Below are positions 14,900 to 22,470 of a stretch of DNA of 37,612 nucleotides, piece by piece. The stretch lies in the NCBI GenBank assembly GCA_964370635.1, contig CAYJJU010000021.1, forward strand, positions 1 through 37,612, written 5' to 3'. The DNA comes from SIG603 sp964370635. Its GTDB lineage: Bacteria; Bacillota; Clostridia; Oscillospirales; Acutalibacteraceae. The notes under the pieces were generated by a model that was not told the origin of the DNA, did not search any database, and saw only the letters and a program-made list of their open reading frames with translations. How positions within the stretch are numbered: the stretch's first letter is position 1; every line of letters starts with the position of its first letter. A program made the translations under genes and the position numbers.

Positions 14900-16237
14900 A
14901 TGAATAGAAGAAGAAATGTAATTATAGTTGCAGTTTTAGGAATAGTTTTCATGCTATTTATCTTTTTGGGTTTTCGCGCATTTGAGGCGGGAAATGCCTA
15001 TAATCAGGATTTGCAGTACACATATACAAAGTCACTGGGCCAGTTTACCGAATATTTAAGCAAGACGGTGAATGCACTGGATAAATCAAAGTATTGTCAG
15101 ACAGTGTCAGGACATTTGAGCATAGCGATGCAAATTATGGAATCGGGAACAGGCGCAAAAGTTGCAATGTCATATTTGCCTTTTAGCGAAAATAGCTCTG
15201 AAACTGTGGAAACACATATATCAACAGCCTACGATTTTGCCCTTTATATGAGTGAAAAAACAGGAAGAAATGAAGAAGTAACGCAGGAGGATAGGGATAA
15301 TTATCAAATACTTTATGAGGGAATGCTCGCAATTTTTGAGGAATTTTCAGAAATACGCAGTGAAATAGAGCTTGGAAATTATTCTTTAGGAAAGACGGGA
15401 AGCATACTCAGTAAAACCCTAAATTTGCCACAATCACCGCAGTTTGACAGCGGACTTGCAGATTTTTCACAGCAGATTACAGACATGGCGGTAATAGAGT
15501 ACGACGGCCAATTTTCAGAGCATATAGAAAACAGAGTGCCTCTATATCTAGAAGGAAAAGAGGAAGTAACACAGGAAGAAGCGCTTGAGCTTGCAGCAAA
15601 ATTTTTAGGGGTAGAGGTGGACAGCCTCTCCTATAATGGGATGTCAGAGGGAAGCATAACTGCCTATGAAATAGTCGGCGATAATTCAACAATAAGGATA
15701 ACAAAGCAAGGCGGCGAGGCGCTGTATTATAAAAAGTACAACGAAACCACTACTGCAAATCACAGCTATGAAACCGCCCTAGAAAAAGCAAAAGAAACGC
15801 TTAAAGAGGCAGGATATGAGGATATTGCCGAAACACATTATGTGATTAACGATAATATTTGCACCATAAATTTTGCATCAGTACAAGAAGATGTGATAAT
15901 GTATCCGGACTTAATCACGATTAGCGTGGAGCTTGATAAGGGCGAAATGGTGGAATTTTTTTCAGAGGGCTACCTTATGAATCACAAGGAAAGAGAAGAC
16001 TTAGTGCCTGCACTCGATGAAAATACGGCATCACAAAGTGTGAGCAAAGACCTAAAAATAGAAAATATAGACGTTGCAATAATTCCAAGTAGCGGCAAAA
16101 ATGAAGTGCTTTGCTATGAATTTATCTGTCTAGACGAAGACGACAGGGCAATTTTAGTGTATATTAATGGTGAAAATGGACTTGAAGAAAACATTTTCAT
16201 AGTAAATCGCACAGAATTTGGCTCGATAGTTGAATGA
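14900..16237 (+). CDS. ypeB: germination protein YpeB
   Basis: This 445-aa protein has an N-terminal membrane anchor (about 8-24) after RRR, a helical N-domain, then PepSY-like repeats. The C-terminal stretches MYPDLITISVELDKGE and NEVLCYEF match the YpeB pattern closely. In Bacillus, YpeB is required for the spore-cortex lytic enzyme SleB to accumulate in the spore, and the two genes are adjacent. Here no sleB lies beside it. GGAG precedes the ATG at 14900 by about seven bases. It sits between the jag terminator and the rubrerythrin promoter, so it is likely monocistronic. Confidence 0.88.
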   Translation: MNRRRNVIIVAVLGIVFMLFIFLGFRAFEAGNAYNQDLQYTYTKSLGQFTEYLSKTVNALDKSKYCQTVSGHLSIAMQIMESGTGAKVAMSYLPFSENSSETVETHISTAYDFALYMSEKTGRNEEVTQEDRDNYQILYEGMLAIFEEFSEIRSEIELGNYSLGKTGSILSKTLNLPQSPQFDSGLADFSQQITDMAVIEYDGQFSEHIENRVPLYLEGKEEVTQEEALELAAKFLGVEVDSLSYNGMSEGSITAYEIVGDNSTIRITKQGGEALYYKKYNETTTANHSYETALEKAKETLKEAGYEDIAETHYVINDNICTINFASVQEDVIMYPDLITISVELDKGEMVEFFSEGYLMNHKEREDLVPALDENTASQSVSKDLKIENIDVAIIPSSGKNEVLCYEFICLDEDDRAILVYINGENGLEENIFIVNRTEFGSIVE

Positions 16238-16243
16238 TTTTAC

Positions 16244-16272
16244 TTGTAATTATCAAAATAATATGATATAAT
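16244..16272 (+). promoter_or_regulatory. predicted rubrerythrin promoter
   Basis: TTGTAA (16244-16249), 17 bases, TATAAT (16267-16272), giving a leader of about 25 bases. Confidence 0.65.
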
Positions 16273-16304
16273 TTCTATACAAGAAAACGGAAAGGGGCGA
16301 TAAT

Positions 16305-16847
16305 ATGCCACAATTAAAAGGAAGTAAAACAGAAAAAAACTTGATGGAAGCATTTGCAGGCGAAAGCCAAGCCAGAAACCGCTACACTTATTTTGCATCT
16401 AAAGCAAAAAAAGAGGGGTATCAACAAATTGCCGCAATATTCGAGGAAACCGCCGCAAACGAAAAAGAACATGCGGAAATATGGTTTAAACTCTTGTGCG
16501 GAGGCTCTGTACCTACCACGGCAGAAAATTTGAAATTTGCCGCCGCCGGTGAAAATGAAGAGTGGACAGAGATGTACAGAAGAATGGCAGATGAGGCAAA
16601 AGAAGAAGGCTTTGACGACATAGCAATGCTTTTTGAAGGCGTACTTGCCATAGAAAAAACACATGAAGAGAGATATTTAAAACTCCTAAAGAATTTAGAA
16701 GACGGCTCTGTGTTTAAAAAGCAAGAGAAAACCGTATGGATTTGCAGAAACTGCGGACATATACACGACGGCGAAAGCGCCCCACTTGTATGTCCTGTAT
16801 GCACCCACCCACAAGCCTATTTTGAATTAAGGCTAATAAATTATTAA
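16305..16847 (+). CDS. rbr: rubrerythrin
   Basis: This 180-aa non-haem iron peroxidase reduces hydrogen peroxide in anaerobes. The N-terminal four-helix ferritin-like domain carries the di-iron ligands in EAFAGESQARNRY, EETAANEKEHAEIW and AIEKTHEERY. The C-terminal rubredoxin domain has two Cys pairs, CRNC and CPVC, for the FeS4 centre. Both domains and all ligands appear intact. It has its own promoter and a GGGG-rich ribosome site, and stands alone. Confidence 0.96.
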   Translation: MPQLKGSKTEKNLMEAFAGESQARNRYTYFASKAKKEGYQQIAAIFEETAANEKEHAEIWFKLLCGGSVPTTAENLKFAAAGENEEWTEMYRRMADEAKEEGFDDIAMLFEGVLAIEKTHEERYLKLLKNLEDGSVFKKQEKTVWICRNCGHIHDGESAPLVCPVCTHPQAYFELRLINY

Positions 16848-16853
16848 AAAAAT

Positions 16854-16881
16854 TAGGGACGAACACAAATGTTCGTCCCTA
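16854..16881. terminator. palindrome between rubrerythrin and the lipoprotein gene
   Basis: TAGGGACGAACA (16854-16865) and TGTTCGTCCCTA (16870-16881) form a perfect 12-bp stem with loop CAAA. On the minus strand it is followed by ATTTTTTTAAT, so it can end the leftward lipoprotein gene. It belongs to the dispersed GTAGGG-type hairpins. Confidence 0.7.
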
Positions 16882-16900
16882 CAATATTTATAAGTAAAAA

Positions 16901-17440
16901 TTATTCAGATATTACTATTTCATCTACTTTTTCGACCGATAGCGGTAGATAAGCCATTTCATCGCCTACCAAAAGCTCTACATATATGGTTTCCACAGCG
17001 CTTAAAAACTCTGCTTTTTCATCGCTTGTCATGCTGTCATAAGGAGATTTAAACTCCATTACTATATTCATTGTACGGCTGTCCTCATGATTTAAAGTTG
17101 CGGCAGTTAGCCCAAAATCAGAGTCAAGTGGCTCGTAGGCGTCGGTATATGTTCTTAAATCATCGCTTGAAAAAATTCTAAAGCTAACATCTTGTGTCTC
17201 ACCCGTCATGTTTTTTACGGTAAAATATATGTTGCACTTATTGCTGTTTGAATCTATTGCATAATCGCAATTTACTATTTCCATTCCTTCTTGAAGAGAT
17301 GTCAAGTTTCTGCCACTGTTATACTTTTCTGAAAACTCATATACATCCTTAGAAAAAGGACCTAAATCGACAGTTTCTGTTTGGCAAGCGGTAAATGCAA
17401 ATGCAAGGCAAAAAATAAGTGGAAAAATTAGTTTTTTCAT
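16901..17440 (-). CDS. predicted lipoprotein of unknown function
   Basis: The 179-aa product starts with a lipoprotein signal peptide whose lipobox is FTAC (C19). The mature part has the look of an immunoglobulin-like or DUF4352-type beta domain (CNIYFTVKNMTGETQDVSFRI), with a second strand-rich half and an acidic C-terminus. No catalytic motif is seen. It is monocistronic, with AGGAG seven bases before the ATG, a predicted promoter at 17471-17499, and a hairpin at its end. The function is unknown. Confidence 0.8.
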   Translation of the reverse strand: MKKLIFPLIFCLAFAFTACQTETVDLGPFSKDVYEFSEKYNSGRNLTSLQEGMEIVNCDYAIDSNSNKCNIYFTVKNMTGETQDVSFRIFSSDDLRTYTDAYEPLDSDFGLTAATLNHEDSRTMNIVMEFKSPYDSMTSDEKAEFLSAVETIYVELLVGDEMAYLPLSVEKVDEIVISE

Positions 17441-17470
17441 AATATACTCCTAAAAATAGTTATCTAATAT

Positions 17471-17499
17471 ATTTTACCACAAATTCTTCCTATCATCAA
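17471..17499 (-). promoter_or_regulatory. predicted promoter of the lipoprotein gene
   Basis: On the minus strand TTGATG (17499-17494), 17 bases, TAAAAT (17476-17471). Confidence 0.5.
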
Positions 17500-17541
17500 T
17501 ACAAATTTGCAAAATAGGGTATTTATTTACAAACAAGCCTA

Positions 17542-17570
17542 TTGACTAGACTTTTTTTAAGGTGTATTAT
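17542..17570 (+). promoter_or_regulatory. predicted promoter of the isomerase-like gene
   Basis: TTGACT (17542-17547), 17 bases, TATTAT (17565-17570), about 33 bases before the ATG at 17603. Confidence 0.6.
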
Positions 17571-17602
17571 TATATAAAAATATAATTGAAGGAGTTTTAT
17601 AA

Positions 17603-18424
17603 ATGAAAACTTTACCTGTTGCAGTTCAAGTGTATTCTGTAAGAGATTATGCTGAAAAAGATTTTAAGGGAACTATGGAAAAAATTAAGGAAATGGGATA
17701 TCAAGGTGTTGAGCTTGCCGGAATGTACGGCCATGAGGCATCTTATATCAAGAATGTATTAAGTGAGCTTGATTTAATACCGGTGTCTGCCCATGTTCCT
17801 TTTTCTGAGCTTACAAGCGATTTAGAGGGCACAGTGGCCAAATATAAGGAAATTGGAGTAGGACATATTGCAATACCTTATCTTGATGAAGAAGACAGGC
17901 CAGGTGGCGCAAACTTCATGGCAAACATGGCAAAAATTGAGGAAATAGGCAAATGTTGTAAGGAAAATGGCATAGTTTTGCTTTATCATAACCATGATTT
18001 TGAATTTATTAAAATGGAAAATGGACAGTATGGCCTTGACTATTTATACAGCAATATTCCATCAGACTTACTTCAAACAGAAATTGATACTTGCTGGGTA
18101 AATATCGCCGGAGAAAATCCAGCCGAGTATGTAAAAAAATACACAGGCAAGGCACCTGTTGTTCATCTAAAAGACTTCTATAAAGAGGGCACACCTGCTA
18201 ATATGTATGAGCTTATCGGCATAGAAAACGAGAAAAAGGAGCAAACAGGCAAATTTGAATTTAGACCCGTTGGAAGCGGAATGCAAGACTTCCCTCCTAT
18301 TTTAGAAGCAGCTCTTGAGGCAGGCTCAAAATGGGTAGTTGTAGAGCAAGATTTCACCTACGACACACCGTCAATAGAGGCGATAAAAACAAGCCGTGAG
18401 TACCTAAAAGGTCTTGGCTGGTAA
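17603..18424 (+). CDS. sugar phosphate isomerase/epimerase-like TIM-barrel protein
   Basis: This 273-aa protein belongs to the AP-endonuclease-2/xylose-isomerase-like TIM-barrel superfamily (IolE/YcjR/tagatose-epimerase relatives). The metal-binding framework is visible in LLYHNHDFEF, EIDTCWV, VVHLKDF and VVVEQDF. The substrate cannot be read from sequence; inositol-type or keto-sugar substrates are family possibilities. AAGGAG precedes the ATG. A perfect hairpin (18439-18463) separates it from folC. Confidence 0.85.
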   Translation: MKTLPVAVQVYSVRDYAEKDFKGTMEKIKEMGYQGVELAGMYGHEASYIKNVLSELDLIPVSAHVPFSELTSDLEGTVAKYKEIGVGHIAIPYLDEEDRPGGANFMANMAKIEEIGKCCKENGIVLLYHNHDFEFIKMENGQYGLDYLYSNIPSDLLQTEIDTCWVNIAGENPAEYVKKYTGKAPVVHLKDFYKEGTPANMYELIGIENEKKEQTGKFEFRPVGSGMQDFPPILEAALEAGSKWVVVEQDFTYDTPSIEAIKTSREYLKGLGW

Positions 18425-18438
18425 AAATTATTTAGAAA

Positions 18439-18463
18439 ATGGGCGGATTGAATATCCGCCCAT
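18439..18463 (+). terminator. hairpin between the isomerase gene and folC
   Basis: ATGGGCGGAT (18439-18448) and ATCCGCCCAT (18454-18463) make a perfect 10-bp stem. The U-run is poor (ATATTTA), so it may be an mRNA-processing or dispersed-repeat hairpin more than a terminator. Confidence 0.5.
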
Positions 18464-18483
18464 ATATTTAAGCAGGAGAATTT

Positions 18484-19752
18484 ATGACTTACAAAACCGC
18501 ACTCGACTATATACATAAAAAGCTTGTTTTTGGCTCAAAACCTGGGCTTTCACGCATAACAAACTTCTTAAAAATCTTGGGAAATCCTCAGGATAAATTA
18601 AAATTTATCCACGTTGCAGGCACAAACGGCAAAGGTTCTGTCTGTGCTTTTTTGTCGTCAATTTTAAAAGAAAGCGGGCTAAAAGTCGGGCTTTTTACCT
18701 CGCCTTATGTGCTTGATTTTAGGGAGAGAATGCAGATAAACTCCGAAATGATACCCGAAAGCGAGCTTGTAAGCTTGGTTGAAAGTACCCAAAGCGCCGA
18801 AAGAGAGTTTGAAAAAACAAATGAAGCTCTTACCGAGTTTGAATACATTACCGCCCTGGCTTTTTTGTGGTTTTTAAAAAATAACTGCGACATAGTAGTG
18901 CTTGAGGTGGGACTTGGCGGAAATTTTGATGCGACCAATGTTATAAGTCACAAAGAAGTTGCCGTTTTAATGTCAATATCGCTGGACCACACGCAAATTT
19001 TGGGCGACAGTATAGAGAAAATTGCGTTTGAAAAATGTGGAATTATTAAAAATGCAAAAACCGTGGTAAGCTATCCCTTGCAAGAGGAAAAAGCGCTTAA
19101 TGTAATAAAAGAGCAGTGCAAAGTCAAGGGTGCAAAACTTATAATTCCATCATGCGAAAATACGCAGATTATATCGCAGGAAATTACAGGCACAAAAGCC
19201 GTGATAGAAAATTGTGACTTGTATATTCCTTTAAGTGGAGAACATCAAGTTTATAATGCGCAAACAGCAATAAATGCAGTGCGTGCATTTTGCAAGGATA
19301 TAAGGCAAAAAGACATAATAAACGGCATAAAAAATGCATATATCCCTGCAAGAATGGAGATTTTAAGGCAAAATCCTCCGGTAATTTTAGACGGAAGCCA
19401 TAACGAGGGTGGCGCAAAAATTTTAGAAAACTTCTTAAAAATGCACAAGGCAGACAAAAAAATTTCATGCATCATGGGAATGATGAAAGACAAGGACAGC
19501 CTCTCATTTCTAAAAAAAGTCGCCACGCATTTTGATGAAATAATAGCCGTAACCCCAGAAAATCCCCGTGCGCTTAAAAAGGAAGATTTACTTGAAATTG
19601 CAAAAAATTTCACCAAGGTATCCACCGCCGACAGCATGGAAAAAGCCTGTGAAATGGCAATAAATTCCGGCTATGACATGATATTTATCTGCGGCTCATT
19701 ATACCTTGCAAGCGAAATAAGACAAGTGATGATAGACTTATTAAAAAACTGA
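18484..19752 (+). CDS. folC: dihydrofolate synthase/folylpolyglutamate synthase
   Basis: This 422-aa Mur-ligase-family enzyme adds glutamate to dihydropteroate and to folates. The P-loop is HVAGTNGKGSV (about 43-53), followed by FTSPYVLDFRERM and LEVGLGGNFDATNVI, all diagnostic for FolC. The C-terminal domain contains ILDGSHNEGGA. AGGAG lies six bases before the ATG at 18484. The gene is followed by a long hairpin terminator. No other folate gene lies nearby. Confidence 0.95.
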   Translation: MTYKTALDYIHKKLVFGSKPGLSRITNFLKILGNPQDKLKFIHVAGTNGKGSVCAFLSSILKESGLKVGLFTSPYVLDFRERMQINSEMIPESELVSLVESTQSAEREFEKTNEALTEFEYITALAFLWFLKNNCDIVVLEVGLGGNFDATNVISHKEVAVLMSISLDHTQILGDSIEKIAFEKCGIIKNAKTVVSYPLQEEKALNVIKEQCKVKGAKLIIPSCENTQIISQEITGTKAVIENCDLYIPLSGEHQVYNAQTAINAVRAFCKDIRQKDIINGIKNAYIPARMEILRQNPPVILDGSHNEGGAKILENFLKMHKADKKISCIMGMMKDKDSLSFLKKVATHFDEIIAVTPENPRALKKEDLLEIAKNFTKVSTADSMEKACEMAINSGYDMIFICGSLYLASEIRQVMIDLLKN

Positions 19753-19789
19753 GATAAGCCTTTCAAATAACGACAAATTTTATACAAAT

Positions 19790-19850
19790 AATCCTGTAAA
19801 ATTAGTATCTAAGGAAATTAGATATAAATTTTACAGGATTTTTTTATTTT
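19790..19850 (+). terminator. long terminator hairpin between folC and spoIIAA
   Basis: AATCCTGTAAAATT (19790-19803) and AATTTTACAGGATT (19827-19840) give a perfect 14-bp outer stem. Inside it TATCTAA pairs with TTAGATA. TTTTTATTTT follows. The AGGAAAT inside the loop resembles a sigma-H -35, but I find no well-spaced GAAT -10, so a sigma-H promoter is not supported. Confidence 0.8.
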
Positions 19851-19870
19851 AAAATAAAGGAGAGAGAAAA

Positions 19871-20191
19871 ATGTCAGTTAAACTTGAATTTAAACAAGAC
19901 GTGCTCACTGCTAAATTTAGTGGTGACATAGACCATCACACCGCAGGGCCTTTAAGGACAGGCCTTGATGAGAGCCTGCAGTCGGTAAGGCCTATGGTGC
20001 TAAAGCTTGATTTTGAAAATGTAAATTTCATGGACAGCTCGGGCATAGGCTTAATTTTGGGAAGGATAAGGCTTATGAAGCATTGGGGTGGCAGGGTGAT
20101 ACTTTGCAATATCTCCGAAGACATAGCAAAAATGGCAAAAATTGCAGGGATATTTTCCTTTGCAGGGCAAGACAGGAGGGGTAGCGCATGA
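19871..20191 (+). CDS. spoIIAA: anti-sigma-F factor antagonist SpoIIAA
   Basis: This 106-aa STAS-domain protein, when dephosphorylated by SpoIIE, binds SpoIIAB and frees sigma-F in the forespore. The phosphorylation motif is MDSSGIG, with Ser57 corresponding to the Bacillus Ser58. The ribosome site is AAAGGAGAGAG. Its stop overlaps the spoIIAB start (ATGA), so the three genes are translationally coupled. Confidence 0.97.
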   Translation: MSVKLEFKQDVLTAKFSGDIDHHTAGPLRTGLDESLQSVRPMVLKLDFENVNFMDSSGIGLILGRIRLMKHWGGRVILCNISEDIAKMAKIAGIFSFAGQDRRGSA

Positions 20192-20619
20192 AAATAATAA
20201 ACAAGGCGGACATAGAATTTTCTGCAAAATCGCAAAATGAAGCCTTCGCAAGGGGCGTTATTAGCTCGTTTTTATTGCCGATAGACCCTACTGTGTCGGA
20301 CTTATCGGACATAAAAACCTCGGTGTCGGAGGCGGTGACGAATGCAATTATTCATGCGTATAAAGAAAAAAGTGGAACAGTAAAATTAAGCCTCAAACTA
20401 TTTGATGACTATAAATTCACCGTAAGAATAAGGGATAAAGGCTGTGGAATAGAAGACCTTGAAAAGGCTATGGTGCCACTTTACAGCACAGGTGGAGAGG
20501 AGCAGGCCGGCATAGGTTTTGCCGTTATGGAGAGTTTTTGCGACAAAATAAGGGTGAGCTCTACCTTAGGAAAAGGCACAACGGTCACCCTTACAAAATA
20601 TCTTAAAATAAAATCATGA
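20188..20619 (+). CDS. spoIIAB: anti-sigma-F factor SpoIIAB (serine kinase)
   Basis: This 143-aa GHKL kinase sequesters sigma-F and phosphorylates SpoIIAA. The N box is SEAVTNAIIHAY, the G1 box RDKGCGIED, and the ATP-lid/G2 region GGEEQAGIGFAVM. Length and motifs match the family. It overlaps spoIIAA at its start and sigF at its end, each through ATGA. Confidence 0.97.
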   Translation: MKIINKADIEFSAKSQNEAFARGVISSFLLPIDPTVSDLSDIKTSVSEAVTNAIIHAYKEKSGTVKLSLKLFDDYKFTVRIRDKGCGIEDLEKAMVPLYSTGGEEQAGIGFAVMESFCDKIRVSSTLGKGTTVTLTKYLKIKS

Positions 20620-21272
20620 GCGAACAAACACAAGTTAGCGTAGAAGAAAATATTGGGCTTGTTCATTTATGTATAAAGCGTTTTAGCGGCAAGGGCGTCG
20701 AGTACGACGACCTATTTCAAATAGGCTGCGTGGGGCTTGTGAAGGCGACTAAAAATTTTGACTACACGAGAGGGCTTAAATTTTCTACGTACGCAGTGCC
20801 CGTAATTTTGGGCGAAATTAAAGGATTTTTCAGGGCTGACGGAATAATAAAAGTTTCCAGAAGCATAAAAGACCTTGCACGAAAAGTGCAAAAGGAAACG
20901 GAAAAATACACTTTAGAGCATAAAGAAAGTCCAACAATAAGCCACTTGGCAAAAATTTTAGGCGAGAGTGAAGAAAAAATTTCAGAGGCGATAAATTCCT
21001 CAAACATAGCGCTGTCACTTACCGCCTCAGAGGAGGACGGAAGTTTTCAAGCCGACATAAGAGAGGAGAGCGCCGAAGAATTTTTGACCGACAAACTATC
21101 GCTTTTTCAAACCCTCGAAAGCCTTGACGAGTTTGACAGAAAGCTTATTTTACTGCGCTATTTTAAGGATAAAACCCAAAAAGAAACCGCAGAAGTCCTG
21201 GGATGCTCTCAAGTTCAAATTAGCAGACGCGAAAAAAAGGCATTAAATTTCATGAGGGGAAAGCTAGCCTAG
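20616..21272 (+). CDS. sigF: RNA polymerase sporulation sigma factor SigF
   Basis: This 218-aa sigma-70-family protein is the first forespore-specific sigma factor. Region 2 includes YDDLFQIGCVGLVKA and FSTYAVPVILGEIKGFFR; region 3 includes PTISHLAKILGESEE; region 4 is the helix-turn-helix KTQKETAEVLGCSQVQISRRE. SigF rather than SigG or SigB is supported by its place behind spoIIAA-spoIIAB. Its TAG stop lies within a CTAG that also provides the stop of the convergent methyltransferase gene. Confidence 0.96.
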   Translation: MSEQTQVSVEENIGLVHLCIKRFSGKGVEYDDLFQIGCVGLVKATKNFDYTRGLKFSTYAVPVILGEIKGFFRADGIIKVSRSIKDLARKVQKETEKYTLEHKESPTISHLAKILGESEEKISEAINSSNIALSLTASEEDGSFQADIREESAEEFLTDKLSLFQTLESLDEFDRKLILLRYFKDKTQKETAEVLGCSQVQISRREKKALNFMRGKLA

Positions 21273-22411
21273 CGGCCTAAAAGCACAATGCTTTCGACAT
21301 GCTTTGTGTGTGGGAACATGTCTACTGCTTGTATTTTTTCTACCTTATAGGATTTTTTTGTAAGGTAGGCTAGGTCCCTGCCTTGGGTTTCGGGGTTGCA
21401 GGAGATGTATACTATTTTCTTTGGTGCTAGGGCGCACAGTGACTCTAGAAATTTTTCATCGCTTCCTGCACGTGGTGGGTCCATGAAGGCGACGTCGCAG
21501 TCTACTTTGTCTTTTGCCATTTGCTCCATAAATTCGCCGGCGTCTGCGGTGAAAAATCTTGTATTTTGCACTTTATTAAGCCTTGCATTTGCTATTGCAT
21601 CTTTTACGGCGGCGGGATTATTTTCCACAGAAATTACATGCTTTGCTTCTTTTGAGGCTATAAGGCCTATAGTTCCTATTCCGCAGTATGCGTCAAGCAC
21701 GGTCTCTTTTCCCGTTAAATTTGCAAATTTTATTGCTATATTATATAGTTTTTCCGTTTGCAAAGGGTTGATTTGATAAAATGAGCGCGAGGATATTTTA
21801 AATTTAAGGCCGCAGAGCTCGTCTACAATATAGCCTTTTCCGTATAGAATTTTTTCATTTTGCGAGAGCGTTAATGCTAGTTGAGAATTATTTATGTTGT
21901 GTAGAACAGTGGTAATTTGAGGATTTTCCTCTAAAAGCATTTTAATAAAATTATTTTTAGCCTTAAAAACAGGGTTGGCACTTACGAGGACCACCATTAT
22001 TTCGCCTGTTTCAAAGGCTCTTTTTACCAAAACATGGCGAAGAAAACCTTTGCCCGTGTACTCGTTAAACGGCAAAATTTTTAGTTTTTTCATTAAATTT
22101 TTAATGCTTAAAATTATTTGTGCAGAAATTTTGTCCTCTGTAAGGCAAGAATTAGTGGGCACTATCCTTTTGTCTTTAGACTGATAAACGCCTGAAATTG
22201 TCTGGCCTCTTCGGTCTACACCAAAGGCGGATTGCACCTTGTTTCTGTAGTAGTATGGCGAGTCCATGCCTATTATTCCCTCTACCCTGCCAAATTTACC
22301 GAGGTTTTTCACGCATATTTTTTCTTTAAGTTTTAGCTGTTCGGGATACGACAAATTTTGAAGTTGACAGCCTGAACATTTTTTGTATATGGGACATACT
22401 TTATTTTCCAT
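21269..22411 (-). CDS. rlmD: 23S rRNA (uracil-5-)-methyltransferase, RlmD/RumA type
   Basis: This 380-aa SAM-dependent enzyme makes 5-methyluridine in 23S rRNA. The [4Fe-4S] ligands appear as C6, C12, C15 and C89 (C-x5-C-x2-C plus one). Motifs for SAM binding and catalysis are VLDAYCGIGTIGL, FMDPPRAGSD and YISCNPETQGRDL, the last carrying the nucleophilic Cys. The N-terminal TRAM domain of RlmD is missing: the protein begins directly at the cluster, as in the shorter RlmC. Whether the target is U1939, U747 or both cannot be decided here. The ATG at 22411 has AAAGGAAAT upstream. Confidence 0.9.
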   Translation of the reverse strand: MENKVCPIYKKCSGCQLQNLSYPEQLKLKEKICVKNLGKFGRVEGIIGMDSPYYYRNKVQSAFGVDRRGQTISGVYQSKDKRIVPTNSCLTEDKISAQIILSIKNLMKKLKILPFNEYTGKGFLRHVLVKRAFETGEIMVVLVSANPVFKAKNNFIKMLLEENPQITTVLHNINNSQLALTLSQNEKILYGKGYIVDELCGLKFKISSRSFYQINPLQTEKLYNIAIKFANLTGKETVLDAYCGIGTIGLIASKEAKHVISVENNPAAVKDAIANARLNKVQNTRFFTADAGEFMEQMAKDKVDCDVAFMDPPRAGSDEKFLESLCALAPKKIVYISCNPETQGRDLAYLTKKSYKVEKIQAVDMFPHTKHVESIVLLGR

Positions 22412-22426
22412 TTTATTTCCTTTCGA

Positions 22427-22463
22427 TGAAAAAACCCGAAATTCTCAAAGGAAAATCGGGTTT
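22427..22463 (-). terminator. terminator of the M23 peptidase operon
   Basis: On the minus strand AAACCCGA (22463-22456) pairs with TCGGGTTT (22439-22432), followed directly by further Ts. It ends the leftward peptidase pair just above the methyltransferase start. Confidence 0.8.
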
Positions 22464-22470
22464 ATATTTT

